Assembly (NCBI RefSeq): GCF_018141545.1 | Contig: NZ_CP064357.1 | Location: 310,001 to 374,000, forward strand | DNA: 64,000 nucleotides | From: Miltoncostaea oceani | GTDB lineage: Bacteria > Actinomycetota > Thermoleophilia > Miltoncostaeales > Miltoncostaeaceae | Reading direction: 5' to 3' | In this document: positions 43,544-51,041 of the stretch, in pieces | How positions within the stretch are numbered: position 1 is the first letter of the stretch | How the letters are laid out: each line of letters opens with the position of its first letter | Notes under the pieces: generated by a model | Told to the model about the DNA's origin: nothing | The model's database searches: none | Seen by the model: only the letters and a program-made list of their open reading frames with translations | Made by a program: the position numbers and the translations under genes

Positions 43544-43822
43544 CTCAGATCCGGCTCACAGCATGGGAGCCGCCAGTTCAGCATCGCGGCGCGCGCCCCG
43601 TCCCCGTGGGGGGTTGCGGAGCGGGCAGGACGCCTGGCCCAACCCGGGCGGCGAATAGGGGCGGCAAGCCCTCGCGCCGTAGTGTCGTCATCTTCTCGTG
43701 CGCGCCCAGTGGCGAAGTCTGCCGCCGGGGCAACCGGCCAGGGCTTCTGACCCGGCTGGGAATAGCGCCTCTTCGTGAGGCACCGCGCCGGCGCTGTCTT
43801 CCTCCCGCTCACCGCGGGACGC

Positions 43823-43895
43823 GCGACCGTAGCTCAGTTGGTAGAGCGTCTGCCTTCCAAGCAGAACGTCGTCGGTTCGAACCCGATCGGTCGCT
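43823..43895 (+). tRNA. tRNA-Gly (TCC)
   Basis: Acceptor GCGACCG / CGGTCGC plus T73, anticodon stem TCTGC/GCAGA with loop CTTCCAA. Confidence 0.95.
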
Positions 43896-43939
43896 TCGTA
43901 ATCCGTCCGTCCACGTCCACTCTCAGACCCAACTCACAT

Positions 43940-44013
43940 GGGGCTATCGTCTAGTTGGTCCAGGACACCACCCTCTCACGGTGGAGACGGGAGTTCGAAC
44001 CTCCCTAGCCCTA
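43940..44013 (+). tRNA. tRNA-Glu (CTC)
   Basis: Acceptor GGGGCTA / TAGCCCT (first pair G-U), anticodon stem CCACC/GGTGG with loop CTCTCAC, T-arm GGGAG/CTCCC. Confidence 0.93.
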
Positions 44014-44093
44014 CTGGTCTACCCCGTGATTCCGCGCGATGGGCGGCATCACTCGAAACTCGAGGGCTGCCTTCCCCTCGGGAGAGGTTCCTT

Positions 44094-44165
44094 GCCGGCT
44101 TAGCTCAGAGGTAGAGCACTTTCCTGGTACGAAAGGGGCCGTCGGTTCGAGTCCGACAGTCGGCT
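44094..44165 (+). tRNA. tRNA-Thr (GGT)
   Basis: Acceptor GCCGGCT / AGTCGGC, anticodon stem CTTTC/GAAAG with loop CTGGTAC, T-arm GTCGG/CCGAC. Confidence 0.95.
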
Positions 44166-44292
44166 TGTTGTGAATCAGGTTCGGTGTGCCGTCTCGCATA
44201 GACACCGACTCAGGGCAGCGCCCTCACTGGCCAAGAGATAGGCGAGCGCCGGACCGGGGTTTACCCGCCGAGGAGCTCGTGGCGGTTCACGA

Positions 44293-44364
44293 TGGGAGAT
44301 GGTCCAGAGGTACGGACACCGGCTGCTGACGCCGGGGACCCTGGTTCGAGCCCAGGTCTCCCAA
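44293..44364 (+). tRNA. tRNA-Gln (CTG) with G33
   Basis: Acceptor TGGGAGA / TCTCCCA plus A73 (U1-A72 as in tRNA-Gln), anticodon stem CCGGC/GCCGG, loop TGCTGAC, T-arm CCTGG/CCAGG. Position 33 is G instead of the nearly universal U, so decoding may be impaired or the tRNA may be degenerate. Confidence 0.85.
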
Positions 44365-44424
44365 TCCTGGCTCGTTCCTCTACGAGCCGTCCCCGAGGTA
44401 TCCGGGCAGGAGCCTGTCCGGCGT

Positions 44425-44497
44425 GCGGCCGTAGCTCAGCTGGTAGAGCGCCAGGTTGCCAACCTGGAGGTCGCGGGTTCGAGTCCCGCCGGCCGCT
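44425..44497 (+). tRNA. tRNA-Gly (GCC)
   Basis: Acceptor GCGGCCG / CGGCCGC plus T73, anticodon stem CCAGG/CCTGG with loop TTGCCAA, T-arm GCGGG/CCCGC. Confidence 0.96.
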
Positions 44498-44622
44498 TCA
44501 TCACTCTGTCCATCGCGCGCGAACCCGTCGGGTCTCATGCCGCAGACGACGGGCGAGAGGCAAGGGAAGTGCATCTTCGGCGTCGTGTCGCGGTGCCGAC
44601 ATCGCATCACCGCAGGACCCTG

Positions 44623-44696
44623 GGAAGGGTAGCTCAGTTGGTTAGAGCGCCGCTCTGATGAGGCGGATGTCGAAGGTTCGAGTCCTTCTCCTTCCA
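44623..44696 (+). tRNA. tRNA-Ile (GAT)
   Basis: Acceptor GGAAGGG / TCCTTCC, anticodon stem CCGCT/GGCGG with loop CTGATGA, discriminator A. Confidence 0.95.
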
Positions 44697-44762
44697 TGCA
44701 CGTGAGAGACCCGCCGAGAGAAAATCTGGGCGGGAGCTAGGTCCGCCCTCTGGGCGGTTCGA

Positions 44763-44835
44763 GGGGCTGTAGCTCAGTCGGGAGAGCGTTCGCTTCGCAT
44801 GCGAAAGGCCGCCGGTTCGATTCCGGCTAGCTCCA
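44763..44835 (+). tRNA. tRNA-Ala (CGC)
   Basis: Acceptor GGGGCTG / TAGCTCC, anticodon stem TTCGC/GCGAA with loop TTCGCAT, T-arm GCCGG/CCGGC. Confidence 0.95.
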
Positions 44836-44908
44836 TGTGTTGTCCAGACACCAGCCCCCCTCGGGATAGTTCTCCGGTTCAGCGCGGCCACCAAGGTCGC
44901 GTCATCGT

Positions 44909-44981
44909 GGTGCGCGTAGCTCAGCGGTAGAGCTCCCGGTTGTGGTCCGGGCGGTCGTGGGTTCGAATCCCATCGTGCACC
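44909..44981 (+). tRNA. tRNA-His (GTG)
   Basis: Acceptor GTGCGCG / CGTGCAC with C73 and the extra G at -1 (44909) typical of tRNA-His; anticodon stem CCCGG/CCGGG with loop TTGTGGT. Confidence 0.95.
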
Positions 44982-45025
44982 CTCCTCCTCAGGTCTCCAT
45001 CCCGGACATGGGCGTCCGGTGCTGT

Positions 45026-45098
45026 GCGGCCGTAGCTCAGCTGGTAGAGCATCCGCTTCCCAAGCGGAGAGTCGTCGGTTCGAGTCCGATCGGCCGCT
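45026..45098 (+). tRNA. tRNA-Gly (CCC)
   Basis: Acceptor GCGGCCG / CGGCCGC, anticodon stem TCCGC/GCGGA with loop TTCCCAA. A CTTCTT microsatellite starts immediately after it. Confidence 0.96.
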
Positions 45099-45137
45099 TC
45101 TTCTTCTTCTTCTTCTCCTCCTCCTCAGCGTTTCCCC

Positions 45138-45177
45138 GCCCCGCGCCGTGGGCTTCTTAAGCCCGGCGGCGCGGGGC
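45138..45177. terminator. Long nested hairpin in tRNA array
   Basis: Outer arms GCCCCGCGCC and GGCGCGGGGC with an inner GGGCTT / AAGCCC pairing, followed by TTCCCT. It may end the transcript from the upstream tRNAs or act in processing. Confidence 0.65.
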
Positions 45178-45208
45178 TTCCCTCTGGTTCGGGCTCGACT
45201 CACTCCCT

Positions 45209-45295
45209 GCGGGGGTGGCGGAATGGTAGACGCGCCGGGTTGAGGGCCTGGTGAGCTTTTTACAGCTCGTGGGGGTCCGAATCCCCCTCCCCGCA
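45209..45295 (+). tRNA. tRNA-Leu (GAG)
   Basis: Type II; acceptor GCGGGGG / TCCCCGC, anticodon stem CCGGG/CCTGG with loop TTGAGGG, T-arm GGGGG/CCCCC. The T-loop is TCCGAAT, with C at position 55 in place of the usual pseudouridine-forming U. Confidence 0.92.
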
Positions 45296-45369
45296 CTGAT
45301 CTCCAGGCCCCACTTCGTGAGCGTCCGACCAAGGCGGTAGGGGAAATCTGCAGCGGCTCATCCGGGGCC

Positions 45370-45375
45370 TAGTCT
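45370..45375 (+). promoter_or_regulatory. -10 element TAGTCT, leaderless start
   Basis: TAGTCT is 6 bases before the ATG at 45382. Confidence 0.55.
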
Positions 45376-45381
45376 GACCCC

Positions 45382-45732
45382 ATGGCCAGAGGTCGCAGTG
45401 TCCGCTCCGCCCTGTCAACGCTCGCTCCGCCTGCGCGGTATCTGGATGACGAGATCCCGACGCTGCCGGCGCAGACCGAAGGCGAGTTCATCGACGCCTA
45501 CGGCTTGGTGACCGCCGCGGGGCTCCATGAGGCGCTCAGCGCCCTCCCGACTGTCGCCTCGACCATCGAGGCCTACCGCGCCGCCGGCGCCAGGACCGAA
45601 GCCGAGCTCTACCGCGGCAGCTACATCGTGATCAGCCAGGAGCTACTTCGCCGGGCGGCCCTCGGGCACCTCGACCAGGACGATCGGACCGCCGCGGCGT
45701 GCGCCGCCGCCCGCCAGATCCTCGGGGAGTAG
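45382..45732 (+). CDS. Hypothetical protein with M-A-R-G start, 116 aa
   Basis: Starts MARGRSVRSALSTLAPPARY, leaderless. Its body is helical (EFIDAYGLVTAAGLHEALSA, ELLRRAALGHLDQDDRTAAA) with no metal or membrane signals. It sits alone between tRNA-Leu and tRNA-Thr on the same strand as the array. The N-terminal MARGR links it to other proteins in the window. Function unknown. Confidence 0.78.
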   Translation: MARGRSVRSALSTLAPPARYLDDEIPTLPAQTEGEFIDAYGLVTAAGLHEALSALPTVASTIEAYRAAGARTEAELYRGSYIVISQELLRRAALGHLDQDDRTAAACAAARQILGE

Positions 45733-45930
45733 GGAACTCGAAGGAGGGCCGGCCCCGCCGGCCTCTCGTGCGTCACGCAGCGGCGCCTTCTTTGAGGGTG
45801 CTGCGTTCGGCTGGGCATGGTTGTGGACGATCCGGTTGATCTGCGGAGTCTGATAGGCACCGCCCGCCAGGTTCGGCTCCTGGGACAACCACTTGAGCAA
45901 TCTCTCCCGCCGTCCCTTCTGATGGCGCGC

Positions 45931-46004
45931 GCCGACGTAGCTCAGACGGCCAGAGCACCCGTCTCGTAAGCGGGAGGCCCGGGGTTCGAATCCCCGCGTC
46001 GGCT
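45931..46004 (+). tRNA. tRNA-Thr (CGT)
   Basis: Acceptor GCCGACG / CGTCGGC plus T73, anticodon stem CCCGT/GCGGG with loop CTCGTAA, T-arm CGGGG/CCCCG. Confidence 0.95.
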
Positions 46005-46260
46005 CCTCCTCCTCCCCCGTCTTCCTCACGACCCTCGACCGCATGATCGCGAGACCGGCAACGGGGCCCAGGGCGGCAAGTGCCGCGCCGCAGGGGCGCT
46101 GACGCGTCCTCGCCGATCGCGGTCTCAGATAGCGCCGGATCCCGAGGAAGGACTGGCCACAAGATGGGCGCGGGCGCTGTCCCGATAGGACAGGCGGTCC
46201 GAGTTCCACCGGGCACGGTGGAGCATGATGAGTCTCCCAGGCCAGGGAGGCTCCCGTCCG

Positions 46261-46291
46261 GCGGGGCCGGCATGGACGATGCCGGCCCCGC
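46261..46291. terminator. Perfect 13-bp hairpin (first of a pair)
   Basis: Arms GCGGGGCCGGCAT and ATGCCGGCCCCGC with a 5-base loop. It is followed 7 bases later by a second 13-bp hairpin. Confidence 0.65.
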
Positions 46292-46298
46292 TCGTCCA

Positions 46299-46331
46299 CC
46301 TCACCCCACCCGCTCCATGGGTGGGGTGAGG
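46299..46331. terminator. Perfect 13-bp hairpin (second of a pair)
   Basis: Arms CCTCACCCCACCC and GGGTGGGGTGAGG with a 7-base loop, followed by TTGTT on the plus strand. Likely terminator for transcription from the upstream tRNAs. Confidence 0.7.
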
Positions 46332-46392
46332 TTGTTCCATCGGTCGGCGAGGCATCCGCGAGGGCGCCCCCGGCCGATCGTGTGTCCACCCT

Positions 46393-46466
46393 GGGGGTGT
46401 AGCTCAGCTGGCTAGAGCACCGGATTGTCAATCCGGAGGTCGCGGGTTCGAGTCCCGTCACTCCCG
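46393..46466 (+). tRNA. tRNA-Asp (GTC)
   Basis: Acceptor GGGGGTG / CACTCCC with G73, anticodon stem CCGGA/TCCGG with loop TTGTCAA. Confidence 0.96.
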
Positions 46467-46523
46467 CTTCATGAAGGGCATGTCAGCGCGGGCCCTCGTC
46501 GAGGGCGCCCGCCGCCGTCGGGG

Positions 46524-46826
46524 CTACTCCCGCGGGCGCTTGAAGGTCCAGCAGGTGCGCACGGGCGTGGAGACACCACCCGTGATGCCGCGCCGCTCGG
46601 CGCCGACCCAGACTTCATCCACCGTCTCGCTGACGAGTTCCCACCCCTCGGCTCCGAGGGCGTTCATGAACTCGACACGGGAGAACTCGGCCTCGACATT
46701 CGCCTCCCGCGCCTCGACAGCGCCGTCTACCGAACGCGCCACCGCCAGCGAGGACGTCCAACGCTGACGGCGCGGATCATACGACCACTCGACGGTCGCC
46801 CTGAGGTACTCCCAGCCTTGACTCAC
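46524..46826 (-). CDS. DUF4177-like small protein, 100 aa
   Basis: GTG start overlapping the stop of the upstream gene by 4 bases. The pattern GWEYLRATVEWSYD ... MNALGAEGWELVSETVDEVW is that of DUF4177-type proteins (aromatic start, then asparagine-leucine-gly-glu-gly-trp-glu-leu). These are small soluble proteins of unknown role. The longer in-frame reading is Pro/Arg-rich and non-coding. Confidence 0.72.
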   Translation of the reverse strand: MSQGWEYLRATVEWSYDPRRQRWTSSLAVARSVDGAVEAREANVEAEFSRVEFMNALGAEGWELVSETVDEVWVGAERRGITGGVSTPVRTCWTFKRPRE

Positions 46827-47008
46827 CGCCGGAACAGGAGGAGGTGGTTCAGGTTGGCCTGGTGCTGTTCGGCCTCCTGCCACGCGGCGTCAACGCCTTG
46901 CTGCCTCCGCAGGCCTTGATCTACGTGGTGTCGATAGGCGGCCTCGCGTTCAGCAAGGTGCCTACTCACTTCACGGTTGATCTGAGACCGGATGTACTCG
47001 TCCTGCAC
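46823..47008 (-). CDS. Small coiled-coil protein, 61 aa
   Basis: GTG start at 47008 with AAGGA upstream. A single highly charged helix (RSQINREVSRHLAEREAAYR, DAAWQEAEQHQANLNHLLLF) with Gln/His/Arg-rich composition, probably a coiled coil. It is translationally coupled to the DUF4177-like gene and lies 61 bases after the gene ending at 47070. Function unknown. Confidence 0.68.
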   Translation of the reverse strand: MQDEYIRSQINREVSRHLAEREAAYRHHVDQGLRRQQGVDAAWQEAEQHQANLNHLLLFRR

Positions 47009-47069
47009 CCGCGCGTCCTTCCCTCGTGCCGGTCCGGGCAGGATACATCGGGACGGCGGGACCTGGCAC

Positions 47070-47663
47070 TCACCGCGAGCGGCCGAGATACCGCTTCCAG
47101 ATGCGGCGCAGCTCGCCAGCCTCGAAGTCCGGTAGGCCTCGGCTGAGCCGTGCGAGGGAGACACCTCGGCTCGAGGTGATGAACCTCGGGCTGACCAGCA
47201 GCTCCCCGCCATCGCGCCAGATCGGCGGTAGCTCCCCGGACGCGTGTGCCCGCTCGTACTCGCTGAGGGAAAGGCCCGTCGCCCAGTAGGCGCGCAACGC
47301 CTCGTCGGTGCCCTTGCTCGAGGCGACGTCCCAGGCGAGCACCGGGTAGGCGAAGGGCTCGGGTCCCTCATAGGAGATCTCGATCGGGGTGGGGTCGTAC
47401 ATCGGGCCGGCCCCGGCCGAGCCACGGACCCAACGCGCGAGGCCCTCCATCTGCGCCGAGCAGAAGAGCCCCTCCAGGCGCCCCTCACGGTCGTCGGGCC
47501 TCAGGGCATCGGCGCGGACGAAGAGCTCATGGGCGGGGCCGTAGTCGGTCGCCTTGTCCGTTCCGCCGGCGCGGTAGACCCGGCGCCGGACCTCGGGGCG
47601 CTCCCCCTCGGGCGTACGGGACAAGGTGGTCGGGGCCGCTCTGATGCCTCGTCCTCTCGCCAT
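47070..47663 (-). CDS. Hypothetical protein with M-A-R-G start, 197 aa
   Basis: I chose the ATG at 47663 (MARGRGIRAAPTTLSRTPEG), 9 bases after a TACGCT -10; an ATG two codons upstream is only 3 bases from the -10. A basic disordered N-terminus precedes an alpha/beta domain (SAGAGPMYDPTPIEISYEGP, AYWATGLSLSEYERAHASGE, LLVSPRFITSSRGVSLARL) and a basic tail RRIWKRYLGRSR. It has one Cys and no membrane span. Family not recognised; it may head the unit that continues with the 61- and 100-residue genes. Confidence 0.75.
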   Translation of the reverse strand: MARGRGIRAAPTTLSRTPEGERPEVRRRVYRAGGTDKATDYGPAHELFVRADALRPDDREGRLEGLFCSAQMEGLARWVRGSAGAGPMYDPTPIEISYEGPEPFAYPVLAWDVASSKGTDEALRAYWATGLSLSEYERAHASGELPPIWRDGGELLVSPRFITSSRGVSLARLSRGLPDFEAGELRRIWKRYLGRSR

Positions 47664-47672
47664 CCTCATCCG

Positions 47673-47678
47673 AGCGTA
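47673..47678 (-). promoter_or_regulatory. -10 element TACGCT (minus strand)
   Basis: TACGCT on the minus strand is 9 bases before the ATG at 47663 (MARG start). Confidence 0.5.
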
Positions 47679-47777
47679 GGGGAGGCCCGCGAGGACGTGA
47701 TGCTCTTCAGACATGGGCCTGGTCCCTTTGGGCCCGAAGTGCCTCGCGGCGCGGACCGTCCGTGCCGGGGGATCCAT

Positions 47778-47852
47778 GCGGCGTTGGTGAAGCGGCCGAA
47801 CACATCGGACTTTCAATCCGACAAATCACGGGTTCGAATCCCGTACGCCGTA
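47778..47852 (+). tRNA. tRNA-Glu (TTC)
   Basis: Acceptor GCGGCGT / ACGCCGT (first pair G-U), D-arm GTG/CAC, anticodon stem TCGGA/TCCGA with loop CTTTCAA, T-arm ACGGG/CCCGT. Variable loop of 6 bases. Confidence 0.92.
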
Positions 47853-47876
47853 TCGAGAGTGGTATCCGGCGCGGGC

Positions 47877-48203
47877 TCAGACGCCGGGGTGTGAGCAGCT
47901 GATGCGCAGGTGGGCACTCGAGCCGGGGATCGCACTCACCTCGACGGCCGCGTCGCCGGCCGGCTCCGGGGAGATCTCGATCGAGAAGCGCATGCCGAGG
48001 GCGCCGCTCGCGCGGCACAGGAGATCGAGGGACGGTGGCGACTGGCCGGCCTCGAGCTCCGTCAGCTCATCGGGGTGGAGGCTGAGGATGTCCGCGAGCT
48101 CGAGCGAGCTGACGCCGGTGCGGATCCGGTGGTCGTGGAGGGACCCGGCCGGGGCGCGGGCGAGGATCAACCGTGCCTCGCGGGTGTCGTCGGTCGTGGG
48201 CAT
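47877..48203 (-). CDS. XRE-type helix-turn-helix regulator, 108 aa
   Basis: A five-helix Cro/CI-like HTH lies at about residues 22-70: GSLHDHRIRTGVSSLELADI, then LHPDELTELEAGQSPPSLD and LLCRASGALG. A small C-terminal beta part follows (RFSIEISPEPAGDAAVEVSA). It should be a DNA-binding repressor, possibly of its own region. ATG at 48203 is 8 bases after TACTGT, so leaderless. Confidence 0.85.
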   Translation of the reverse strand: MPTTDDTREARLILARAPAGSLHDHRIRTGVSSLELADILSLHPDELTELEAGQSPPSLDLLCRASGALGMRFSIEISPEPAGDAAVEVSAIPGSSAHLRISCSHPGV

Positions 48204-48211
48204 CGCCGGCG

Positions 48212-48217
48212 ACAGTA
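48212..48217 (-). promoter_or_regulatory. -10 element TACTGT (minus strand)
   Basis: On the minus strand TACTGT is 8 bases before the ATG at 48203. Confidence 0.5.
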
Positions 48218-48302
48218 GGCGCCCGGGCGATGCCTCTGCGGCACTTGCGCCTCCGGACGAGGCCGTCCGCGCGGAACGGGGATGCGCACGAGGGCAGGCG
48301 GC

Positions 48303-48308
48303 TACTGT
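48303..48308 (+). promoter_or_regulatory. -10 element TACTGT, leaderless start
   Basis: TACTGT is 6 bases before an ATG at 48315 that opens a 23-codon ORF. It is the same hexamer that serves the divergent XRE gene. Confidence 0.5.
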
Positions 48309-48314
48309 CAGTCC

Positions 48315-48386
48315 ATGGGCTCATCCATCACGCGTTCTCACACCCCGGCCTTCGTCCGCGGCAAGAGGGTCATCGAGCTGCCCTGA
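48315..48386 (+). CDS. Candidate leaderless small protein, 23 aa
   Basis: MGSSITRSHTPAFVRGKRVI followed by ELP and a TGA. It is placed exactly at leaderless spacing from a TACTGT -10 and lies in the gap between two minus-strand genes, so it has no competing frame. It is basic in the middle. Support is positional only; there is no ribosome binding site and no homologue I recognise. Confidence 0.45.
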   Translation: MGSSITRSHTPAFVRGKRVIELP

Positions 48387-48408
48387 TCCGCGTGAGGACT
48401 CGCGGGGT

Positions 48409-49074
48409 TCAGGAGGGGGTCGCAGGCTCCTTCTCCGAGGAGGCGGCCGCTCGCTGGCGCCGGACATGGCGGCGCTCTCGGACCCCGATCACGGCGCCGA
48501 CTGCCGCCATGACGGCGAACGCGACGCCGAAGGCGACCCACGGCTTGTCGGCGAAGGCCTTGCCGGCGAAGTAGCCGATGAGGGCCGCCTGGGTCGACCA
48601 GAGAACGGCACCCACGCTGTCGAACAGGAGGAAGCGCCGGTAGGACATCTGCCCGGCGCCGCAGGAGAGGTTGATGGCGATCCGGATCCCCGGCAGGAAG
48701 CGGCCGGCGAGGACGAGCGCCGCCCCTTGGCGGGCGACCATCCTCTCCGCGGCCTCGATGCGCCCGGCCCCGGCGACCTTCACGACGCCACGTCGGATCG
48801 GTCCCCGTCCGCGACGGCCGGTCCAGTAGGCGGTCGAGTCGCCGATCACGGCTCCGACCGCGCCGGCGGCGATCACGAGGGGCAGGCTGAGGGTGCCGTC
48901 GGCCGCGAGGACCGCGGCGGCCACGATCGCGGTCTCACCCGGGAACAGCGGGAAGACCCCATCTCCAGCGACCACGAGCAGGACTGCCCAGTAGCCGAAG
49001 CGCGCGGCGGCGTCGGCGAGCTCGCCGAACGATCCGCCGACCGCCGCGGTGAGACTCCCGATCAGGCCGCTCAC
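48409..49074 (-). CDS. DedA family membrane protein, 221 aa
   Basis: Conserved DedA/SNARE-associated features: VVAGDGVFPLFPGETAIVAA (the re-entrant Phe-Pro-Gly-Glu motif), GAVIGDSTAYWTGRRGRG (Gly-Asp), and GRFLPGIRIAINLSCGAGQM (Arg-Phe-x-Pro-Gly). DedA proteins flip lipids such as undecaprenyl phosphate or phosphatidylethanolamine across the membrane. GTG start overlaps the stop of the upstream CorC-like gene by 4 bases, so they are co-translated. Confidence 0.92.
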   Translation of the reverse strand: MSGLIGSLTAAVGGSFGELADAAARFGYWAVLLVVAGDGVFPLFPGETAIVAAAVLAADGTLSLPLVIAAGAVGAVIGDSTAYWTGRRGRGPIRRGVVKVAGAGRIEAAERMVARQGAALVLAGRFLPGIRIAINLSCGAGQMSYRRFLLFDSVGAVLWSTQAALIGYFAGKAFADKPWVAFGVAFAVMAAVGAVIGVRERRHVRRQRAAASSEKEPATPS

Positions 49075-50366
49075 TCCGCGCTCACCGGACGGGCTGTGCA
49101 GCGGACCCGGACGATGCGCGTCCCCCGGACCTCCTCGACCCGAAGCGTCCACTCGCCGGCTTCCACCACGTCATCGACCTGGGCGGGGCGCCCGAGCCGG
49201 CTGAAGATGAGGCCGCCGATGCTGGTCACGCCCTCCTCAGCCAGATGGAGGCCGTGCTCCTCCAGGTCCTCGAGGGAGACGTGGCCGCGCGTGATGATGT
49301 CTCCGTCCTCGGCGATCACCATGTCGGGCTCGGGGTCGCGCTCGTCGTGGATCTCCCCGACGATCTCCTCGAGGACGTCCTCGAGGGAGACGACGCCGGC
49401 GAGCTCGCCGTACTCGTCAAGGACGACCGCGAGGGAGGCGCGCGCCTGGCGCATCCCGGCGAGGAGGATGTCCAGGGGCTGGGACTCGGGCACCAGGTGC
49501 ACGGGCCCGGCGAGCTCACCGACGGGCGTCTCCGGCGTCTCGACGTACCCCCGGCTGAGGGCGCTCAGGTGGACCACTCCTGTCGGCTGGTTCGCGCCGG
49601 AGACCACGGGGAAGCGGCTGTGCCGGCTCCCGAGGACCGAGAGCAGGGCCTCACGGGCCGTCTGCCCGGCAGGGATGGTGGTGACCGACGGCGCGGGGCT
49701 CATGACCTGGCGGGCTGAGGTCTCGTGGAGCTCGAGGACACCTTCGATCATCCCGGCCTCCTCGGGGTCGAGGGTGCCGCCGCGTTCGCTGTCGGCGATC
49801 AGGCGCTGGAAGTCCTCGGTCGTCAGGGCCATCTCGTGCTCGGAGGCGGGTGGGATCCCGAGGAGCCGGACGAGCCTCACCCCTGCGCCGTTGAGCACCG
49901 CGATCACCGGCGAGAAGACCAGGCGGAACGCCTCCAGCGGGAGGGCCAGGCGTGTCGCGGTGGCCTCCGCCTTCTGGATCGCGATCGTCTTCGGGGCGAG
50001 CTCACCGACGACCACATGCAGGACGGTGATCACCGCGAAGGCGATCGCCCCCGCCGCGAAGACCCCTGCGGCCTCGCCCGCGCCGGCCCGCTCGAGGACC
50101 GGCTCCAGCACGCTCGCGACGGCGGGCTTGCCGAGCCAGCCGAGCCCGAGGGCGGTGACGGTGATGCCGAGCTGGCAGGCGGCGAGGTAGCGGTCGATCT
50201 CGTGGGACTGACGGGTCGCGAGGGCCGCGGAGCGGGAACCTCCGGCGGCCATCGCCTCGAGGCGGACCACCCGCGCGCGGGCGAGGGCGAACTCGGCGGC
50301 GACGAAGAAGCCCGTCGCCAGGATCAATACGACGACGGCCAGCAGGCCGACGATGGTGCCACTCAT
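49071..50366 (-). CDS. CNNM/CorC (HlyC-like) transporter with CBS domains, 431 aa
   Basis: Order: N-terminal DUF21/CNNM membrane domain (TIVGLLAVVVLILATGFFVA, ELAPKTIAIQKAEATAT), a CBS pair (MSPAPSVTTIPAGQTAREAL, VVLDEYGELAGVVSLEDVLE), and a C-terminal CorC_HlyC domain (ERDPEPDMVIAEDGDIITRG). The family exports Mg2+ or other divalent cations. A ribosome binding site AAGGAG lies 10 bases before the ATG. First gene of a pair with the DedA protein. Confidence 0.93.
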   Translation of the reverse strand: MSGTIVGLLAVVVLILATGFFVAAEFALARARVVRLEAMAAGGSRSAALATRQSHEIDRYLAACQLGITVTALGLGWLGKPAVASVLEPVLERAGAGEAAGVFAAGAIAFAVITVLHVVVGELAPKTIAIQKAEATATRLALPLEAFRLVFSPVIAVLNGAGVRLVRLLGIPPASEHEMALTTEDFQRLIADSERGGTLDPEEAGMIEGVLELHETSARQVMSPAPSVTTIPAGQTAREALLSVLGSRHSRFPVVSGANQPTGVVHLSALSRGYVETPETPVGELAGPVHLVPESQPLDILLAGMRQARASLAVVLDEYGELAGVVSLEDVLEEIVGEIHDERDPEPDMVIAEDGDIITRGHVSLEDLEEHGLHLAEEGVTSIGGLIFSRLGRPAQVDDVVEAGEWTLRVEEVRGTRIVRVRCTARPVSAE

Positions 50367-50490
50367 GTGCGGTGGACTCCTTGGTAGGACCACCGGCGGT
50401 CAAGGGGGCCGGGCGGTCTCAGATGACGGGCCCGAACGTAGGCGCTCCCGGCCTCATTTCACCGGAAACTCACCGTTCGCGGGTCGGCCC

Positions 50491-50721
50491 TCAGGGCTCG
50501 ATTCGCCCGCTGGGCGCGCATCCGGGCAGATAGCCGGTCCACATGCCGCCCTCATCGAGCGCGATGTCGACGTCGAAGTCGTCGTACTCGCCGAGCGGGA
50601 TGATCTGGGTGACGGTGCCGGGACCGAAGAGGCTGCGGACGCGATCACCGATGACCAGCTGGTCGACGCGGTGAAACGGCTCATCGACGACGCACGGTGC
50701 GGTGGTGCTGGGGTCGCTCAT
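50491..50721 (-). CDS. Hypothetical acidic protein, 76 aa
   Basis: ATG at 50721 with AGGAGT 9 bases upstream. The sequence DQLVIGDRVRSLFGPGTVTQ and YDDFDVDIALDEGG look like a small SH3-type beta barrel, often found in regulators that bind nucleic acid or peptide. Acidic, soluble. Function unknown. Confidence 0.68.
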   Translation of the reverse strand: MSDPSTTAPCVVDEPFHRVDQLVIGDRVRSLFGPGTVTQIIPLGEYDDFDVDIALDEGGMWTGYLPGCAPSGRIEP

Positions 50722-50754
50722 GCGCGGGTGACTCCTGTGGTTGTGAGTGCGGGG

Positions 50755-51000
50755 TCAGAAGGGTGGGTCAGGGTCGTCCTCTGCGGTCGCCGCGCTCGCC
50801 AGTGCGAGACCGATCGGACAGTGGCACAGCTCCTCGGCCGGAACAGGCTGAGAGCAGCACTCGCCGCTTGGCAGGAGCCGACCGCAGCACTGCGCGACGA
50901 TCATCCTTCCCTCGTTGCAGCAGTCCGGGCAACGCGGCCTGGGGGTCCGGGGGGAGATGGCGGGAGCCTGTCCTTGGGCCTGTGAGTGTCCGCGCGCCAT
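50755..51000 (-). CDS. Cys-rich protein with M-A-R-G start, 81 aa
   Basis: Starts MARGHSQAQGQAPAISPRTP, then RCPDCCNEGRMIVAQCCGRL and SGECCSQPV, EELCHC: nine Cys and a His arranged like two zinc ribbons. The MARG start is shared with other proteins in this window. Likely a small zinc-binding protein; partner unknown. Confidence 0.72.
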   Translation of the reverse strand: MARGHSQAQGQAPAISPRTPRPRCPDCCNEGRMIVAQCCGRLLPSGECCSQPVPAEELCHCPIGLALASAATAEDDPDPPF

Positions 51001-51041
51001 TGGTCAGAGGGTGCCACGGCCTCGCCAGGGAGAGGCCGTTC

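Larger units (their letters stand above)
46005..46392. other. Long spacer in tRNA array
   Basis: About 390 bases between tRNA-Thr and tRNA-Asp with no supported gene. It holds the two strong hairpins annotated separately at 46261 and 46299. Confidence 0.5.

Noticed and set aside
45097-45124. CTTCTT/CTCCTC repeat as a CRISPR or other array
   Set aside because: It is a simple microsatellite next to a tRNA 3' end; no spacers or CRISPR-like repeats exist in the window.
41600-46470. Many open frames of 60-160 codons over the tRNA array, with SVGRA- or RRPPACK-like peptides
   Set aside because: These are translations through tRNA genes in various frames, a well-known artefact; the RNA genes explain the sequence.
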